From the NCBI GenBank assembly GCA_963675135.1, contig OY776128.1, positions 71,988,670 through 72,052,669 on the forward strand: a stretch of DNA of 64,000 bases. Direction: 5' to 3'. Below, piece after piece: positions 59,431 to 64,000 of the stretch (position 1 is the stretch's first letter; each line of letters begins with the position of its first letter). Position numbers and translations under genes: made by a program. A model generated the notes under the pieces. It ran no database searches. It saw only the letters and a program-made list of their open reading frames with translations, and had not been told where the DNA came from. This stretch comes from Galeopsis tetrahit. Its lineage: Eukaryota > Streptophyta > Magnoliopsida > Lamiales > Lamiaceae.

Positions 59431-60242
59431 GAGAAAGCAATTCCAAATTTTCCATTTTCCATTTTCCTCTTCCACGTTGAGATGTGGTGAATCTTCATCT
59501 TCTTTATATTCGATTGAAAATTCATCAGATCGACATTCTTTCCGAAAAAAAGTTATGTAATCCAGCACGAGTCCTGAGGTGACGACCTTGACCACCAAAA
59601 TCTTTTATCTTTTAGATATATCGAACACCACGTAATTGGGGAATTGACATCGATTAGATAACTGTGTCCGATATACTATAAGAAAGAACATAATTTTAAA
59701 ATACAGAGATGTAATCTTTTTCACGATAATAATGATGGTGAAGAATCTGTGATGCTTATCGAAAAACATAGTTAACAAAAGTTTTTTTTTTCTTCTCTTT
59801 CAAATCTTCTAAGAGAATCCGTTGAAATCTCTACTTTTTTTAGAAGAGATTTTGAACAGTGAAATTTATTTATATTTTTGAAAGAGAATCCAACGAAATC
59901 CATAGATTGTTGAATACCTAAAGATTTCTAAAGACTTTTTAAAATTCGTATTGAATATCTCAAAATTTTGAAAGACTTTTAAAAATCCGAATTGAATACC
60001 CCCAGATTTTAAAAGTCCAAAAAAATCCAACAGAATCTCAATTGAATACACCCCCTAAATTTGTACAATTAAATTGGTACATTTAACATTTTCTTAACCA
60101 TTTCAAAAAAATTTGAAAGTTATGGGACTAGAATACTTTCTTGTTGAGTTACTATTTTTTATGTTATTTTATTTATTTATGTAATTTAACAATCCAATCA
60201 ATCCTTGTGTTCATTTCGTTACAAGTGTATTACATACTCCTA
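59431..60242. other. Intergenic, no gene seen
   Basis: Near 59860-60050 several similar AATCCAACRRAATC and TTTAAAARTCCRAATTGAAT repeats occur, possibly the end of a decayed MITE. No gene. Confidence 0.35.
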
Positions 60243-60461
60243 GGGTATGTTTGGTTTGTTAGATTAACATGAATTAAGTTTGATTGACTTTTTATTCCCG
60301 ACTAATCAAACGTTTGGTTTGATTGATTGTGGTCCGGATTTAATGCAAGCAAGACCCGCTAATTTTGTATTATTTATCATGCATTTGTGGGACTAATAGT
60401 CCTAGGGGAAGGATGAGTTAATTTGTCCCATATTTTCCCATCCACCAATCCAAACTAGCCC
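60243..60461. mobile_element. PIF/Tourist-like MITE
   Basis: 219 bp. The left end GGGTATGTTTGGTTTGTTAG and the reverse-complemented right end GGGCTAGTTTGGATTGGTGG match at about 14 of 20 bases. No clear target duplication is seen. Confidence 0.5.
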
Positions 60462-61641
60462 GTATTGAATTAAATAATACTTCTCAATTCTACGCGAACT
60501 CCCCTCCTTACCATCACCATATTTACTTTACGCCAATATTTTTATTGACAAATACTTGTAAAACGGTGAGACCGCTCGTAAATTTGTGTAAACCTGCGAT
60601 CCCACTTACGATTGTTTTAGCTGTCACTAATTAACAAGGAATGCCACGGGGTTATTTGCACCTCTGTTTTTATGAGTTCACCCCATTAATTCTATTATTT
60701 GAACTATGTGGTGAATTTAATGTTCTACACTTTATTACTGAGTTCACCCCTCTTCCCAAACCTATAGAAAACGTTAGATATTCTCCCCCTTCCAAAATAC
60801 CAATTGTTAATTATTTAAAAAAAAATTTGCTCAAGAACTTAAATAAAATTTGAAGAAATGACCTTGGCTTACAATTATGGCTTATAGGGTTCTCTATTAA
60901 TATTTGGTGTACTAATTTGGATAATGTTTATTTGTATTTTGTTATTTTTTATATTATTGTTGTTTGTTTGCCCATTTTATTACATGATTATGTAGTTAAA
61001 ACGAAAATATGTTAAATCTAGTTGATTTTTTTTTCGCAAACATGTATTTCTCGACATAAATTGTCAAGTTTAAAAAAAAAAACGAAAGTATTTTCCACCA
61101 GTTTAGAGAATTTTTTAAAATTTTGTGAAGTTTTTCTGAGGATTCAAAAAAAAAAAAAACGGTATCTTTTGCCGAGTTTTTTTACTAGTACTCCAAAAAA
61201 ACTTCCGTGATTTTTTCAAGAATCCGGCAAACTAGTGTCAAGTACATATCTGACCCAATTTTCACGATTTTTGTGTCCAATCCATGCAAACCTAGTTTTG
61301 TAGTTTCAAAATCATGCTCTATTGCAATTTTAAACATCAAAAACAAAATTGCAATCAAGTTTTGAACACTTAAACTAACCAAGATTTTATTTTTAATCAA
61401 ATTTAAAACCTAAAAATAAAATGTAACCTGTCCATTGTTTGAAGACGATGACGGCGCAACGTTTGAGAAAAGTGGCAGTTCATTTTTAGCGGTTTAAGGT
61501 TTGAATGTAGGGGTAAACTCTACTCTCGGGTGAACAAATAAAAAAATGGGGTGGGGAAAATAACCGTTCGTCGTTCATTTATAACGACCAACTTTTTTAG
61601 GGATATTCCTCACTATACAACGTTTTTATAGGTTATCCATT
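60462..61641. other. Intergenic, no gene seen
   Basis: AT-rich DNA. No supported gene or complete transposon. Confidence 0.4.
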
Positions 61642-61650
61642 CCATTAAAT

Positions 61651-63038
61651 GGGCCTGGCTATATACCCCTCCATACTTGTTAAATATACTCTCCCGATAC
61701 ATACACTCCCACTCAAAATGGATTTACACATTTAAATCATATTATACATATACTCTCTCAATTAAATCCTTAAACCCTAATTTTCCTTTAAAAGAATTCA
61801 ATCTCATCTAAAAGTCCTCTCTCAATTAAATTTTTCTTTGAAAGAATTTTGTCTCATCTAAAAGTCCTCTCTCAATTAAATCCCTAAACCCTAATTTTCC
61901 TTTGAATCTAAAAGTCTGAACTTATAGAGAGGTTGAGAATTAATTCTTATATATTAATTCCTTATACTCCCCCTCACTCGTGGGCCGAATTATCACCTAT
62001 TACCCTTTTTGGGGAGGAGGTCCATCGAGTGGACAATTTAAATGGGTGGAGTTGCTTCCAGAAGGAAATTTAAATGGATGGAGTTACTTCCAGCAGGAAT
62101 CGAACCCAGGTCGTTTGTCTGGAGGCACTGATACAATGAAAGAATTTCGTCTCATCTAAAAGTTCGAACTTGTATAGAGGTTGAAAATTAATTCTTGTAT
62201 ATTAATTTCTTATATCCTTCTTCTTTCCCACTTCTTCTCACTCATTTTTCCTCTAACCCTTTTTCTTCCTCCAACCTCTCAATCCGCCGTCGTCGCCGCC
62301 CACCTTCAAGCGCCCAGCGCCCGCCCTTCCCTGCCATCGTTGGCCCCCCATCTCACGGCCGCCCCCTCCTTCCCTTCCTTCTTTCTTCATTTTTTTTCTT
62401 CTTCCGTCTCCCTCCATTTTGCGGTCGCGGCCTCTCGCCCCCACATCAATAGTCGGTCGCCGTCGCGCAAGGTTTTTGTTTTTTTTTTCTTTTAATTTCT
62501 GCAACAAACGTGGCAGCATAGCCGCCACCTCCTTCCTCACTCCCACAGCCGCCGACGATCGTTCCTCTTTTTTTTTCTTCCATTTTATCTCCCCCAACTA
62601 CTGTTTCTTCCTTCTTTTTTTTCTTTGTTTTTTTTTTAAATTTTCGACACCTCTTGATCGAAAATATACACTGTCGTCAACAAATATTTATCGACGATAT
62701 TGTATATTTTCGACCAAGAATTGTTGAAAATTTTGAATTTTTTAAAAATTTTCTTTCGATCAAGGGTTGTCGACAATAGTATTTTTCATCGACAAATCAG
62801 TGTCGATAAACAAGTGTTGAAAAATGTATTTTTTTTTTTAAATTTCTGGGGCGGCGACGACTCCTTTAATTAGGGTTAGGTCAATTAAGGTTAGGGTTTT
62901 AATTTTAGAGGGGGTGTATCTATCCATGAATATTTTAGTAGAATGGTAAATTATGGTTTTTAGTTTTTACATGTATATTTAATTAATAAATGTAGAGGGG
63001 AGTATATTTAACAGGTGTGGAGGGGTTTATACCTGGCC
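61651..63038. mobile_element. Mutator-like non-autonomous element with GC-rich insert (Pack-MULE-like)
   Basis: A perfect 9-bp duplication, CCATTAAAT, lies at 61642-61650 and 63039-63047. The roughly 45-bp terminal inverted repeats share ACCCCTCCAYAC and TGTTAAATATACTC (left starts GGGCCTGGCTATATACCCCT; right reverse-complements to GGCCAGGTATAAACCCCTCC). The interior has tandem CTCTCTCAATTAAATYC blocks (61755-61915), a roughly 50-bp direct repeat (61918, 62166), a tRNA B-box-like GGGTTCGATTCC on the minus strand (about 62095-62108), and a sharply GC-rich block at about 62280-62570. The GC-rich block in an AT-rich element suggests captured gene sequence, but the product is not recognisable. 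Confidence 0.72.
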
Positions 63039-63170
63039 CCATTAAATTTTAAGGACAAATAAGGCCTGGCAGTTGTTGGGCCGCATCATCGGCCCAATTA
63101 TAATTGGATCCACTCCATAATTAATTATCTCCTTATTACACATCCTTCTTCATTCCGTGGTGAATACTGG

Positions 63171-63291
63171 TTTTTTTTTTTTTTTTTTATTACAAGTTAA
63201 ATACCCATCCCATTTCCCCTCCCCAACTCGAACCCAAGGCCTAAGGTCTAGGTAGTAGTGCTCTAACCACTTGAGCTATCCCACTTTGTCT
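63171..63291 (-). mobile_element. tRNA-derived SINE, copy 2
   Basis: Minus-strand copy of the same SINE as at 58748. It has A box TAGCTCAAGTGG, B box GGGTTCGAGTT (63225-63235) and a 20-base terminal A tract (T on the plus strand). A 15-bp duplication, CGTGGTGAATRCTGG, lies at 63156-63170 and 63292-63306 with one mismatch. Confidence 0.88.
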
Positions 63292-63404
63292 CGTGGTGAA
63301 TGCTGGTGATATATTTTTTTTTTCATAAAAAAACTCAAACGAGTCTATATTTTTAAGTGAATTGGTGTGTCAAAGATGTTAATTGAAAAACACTCCATAA
63401 AATA

Positions 63405-64000
63405 GCCCAGGTCTAATATACACCCGAGTGTACGGCGTGCACTCGGGTGTTTTTTTTTTTTTTTCGTTTATTTTGCTATAATTTTTCTTTTAATTTTTCC
63501 TTTATTTTCGCCAGTTTTTTAAGTATACAGTTCTTTTCTTCTTTTTAGTTTTTTTTTTTAATTAAAATTTGTTTTTATTATTATTTTTTTGTTAGTTAAA
63601 AAATGGATAGAGATTTAATTGGAACTATAACATTAAAAATTTTTACACCCCCATTTACCCTACTAATATATATACTTAATAAAATATTGAGTTTCTTTTA
63701 TATGTATATTATAATCAAATGAAAAAAAAATGTGTGGAGAGAATATGATTTGAACCATTTAACTCGTACTTAAAAATATACACATCCTTCATTTATGTTT
63801 ATACTTTTAACTAAAAAATTTTATTCAGTAAAAAATGCAACACAATATTACTAAAAAGTGTAAGTCAATATTAATGAAAAGTGCAATACAAAATTATAAA
63901 AAGTGCAACACAATATTATAAAAAGTGTAAGTCCATATAACTGAAAATTGCAACACAATATTTATTAAAAAGTGTAAGTCACTATAAATTAAAATATTAT
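63405..64000. mobile_element. Partial element with subterminal palindrome and AAAAGTG units, running off the window
   Basis: CCCAGGTCTAATATACACCC leads into a GC-rich palindrome: ACACCCGAGTG, a 9-base loop, then CACTCGGGTGT (about 63420-63450). A T-rich zone follows, and from about 63820 an array of AAAAAGTGTAAGTC and AAAAGTGCAACACAATATTA units reaches the last base. The plan repeats that of the 47700-50538 element, but only one end is inside the window. Confidence 0.55.

Noticed and set aside
62181..62727. Overlapping frames of 104 and 102 residues in the GC-rich block
   Set aside because: Several frames are open on both strands because of CT/GC-rich composition, and none shows a domain. 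Treated as possibly captured sequence within a Mutator-like element, not as a gene.

Overview
This window is nuclear DNA of a flowering plant, most likely a eudicot. The signs are AT-rich intergenic DNA, U2-type introns, three confident plant genes, and many plant-type transposons: Copia, LINE and SINE elements, and Stowaway, Tourist/PIF, hAT and Mutator-like MITEs. I cannot name the species. There is no sign of bacterial, organellar or viral genome sequence.

Layout. Positions 1-3450 are intergenic, with a PIF/Harbinger-like element (648-1882) and a 5'-truncated LINE bounded by a 24-bp target duplication (2780-3017). Positions 3996-10785 hold a seven-exon PCF11-family gene (PCFS4-like, pre-mRNA 3'-end processing). 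Positions 13969-16334 hold a three-exon cytosolic class I fructose-bisphosphate aldolase (glycolysis/gluconeogenesis) with a TATA box and a poly(A) signal. From 16909 to 31675 lies a retrotransposon block: a LINE RNase H remnant, then three Copia elements in the same orientation. A (17667-22708) is very young and broken only by one in-frame stop. B (23263-27083) has lost the reverse-transcriptase core. C (27270-31675) is heavily decayed. A gene for a trihelix transcription factor of the GT-2/PETAL LOSS type runs on the minus strand at 37039-35420.

From about 37.1 kb to the end I see no credible host gene. This 27-kb stretch is a layered graveyard of small DNA transposons, many nested in one another, with two tRNA-derived SINE copies and remnants of LINE, Copia and CACTA elements.

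The most unusual object is a 2.84-kb terminal-inverted-repeat element at 47700-50538. It has a near-perfect 9-bp target duplication, and two large inverted AAAAGTG-type minisatellite arrays that could fold into a hairpin of several hundred bp. Two 285-bp MITEs (40826, 45736) and a partial element running off the window end (from about 63405) share its plan: an RGTCT-like end, a subterminal palindrome and AAAAGTG motifs. I propose that they are one Mutator-like non-autonomous superfamily. A separate 1.39-kb element with 9-bp target duplications (61651-63038) encloses a GC-rich insert and looks like a Pack-MULE.

The host genes do not form a pathway. They are an RNA-processing factor, a metabolic enzyme and a transcription factor that happen to be neighbours.
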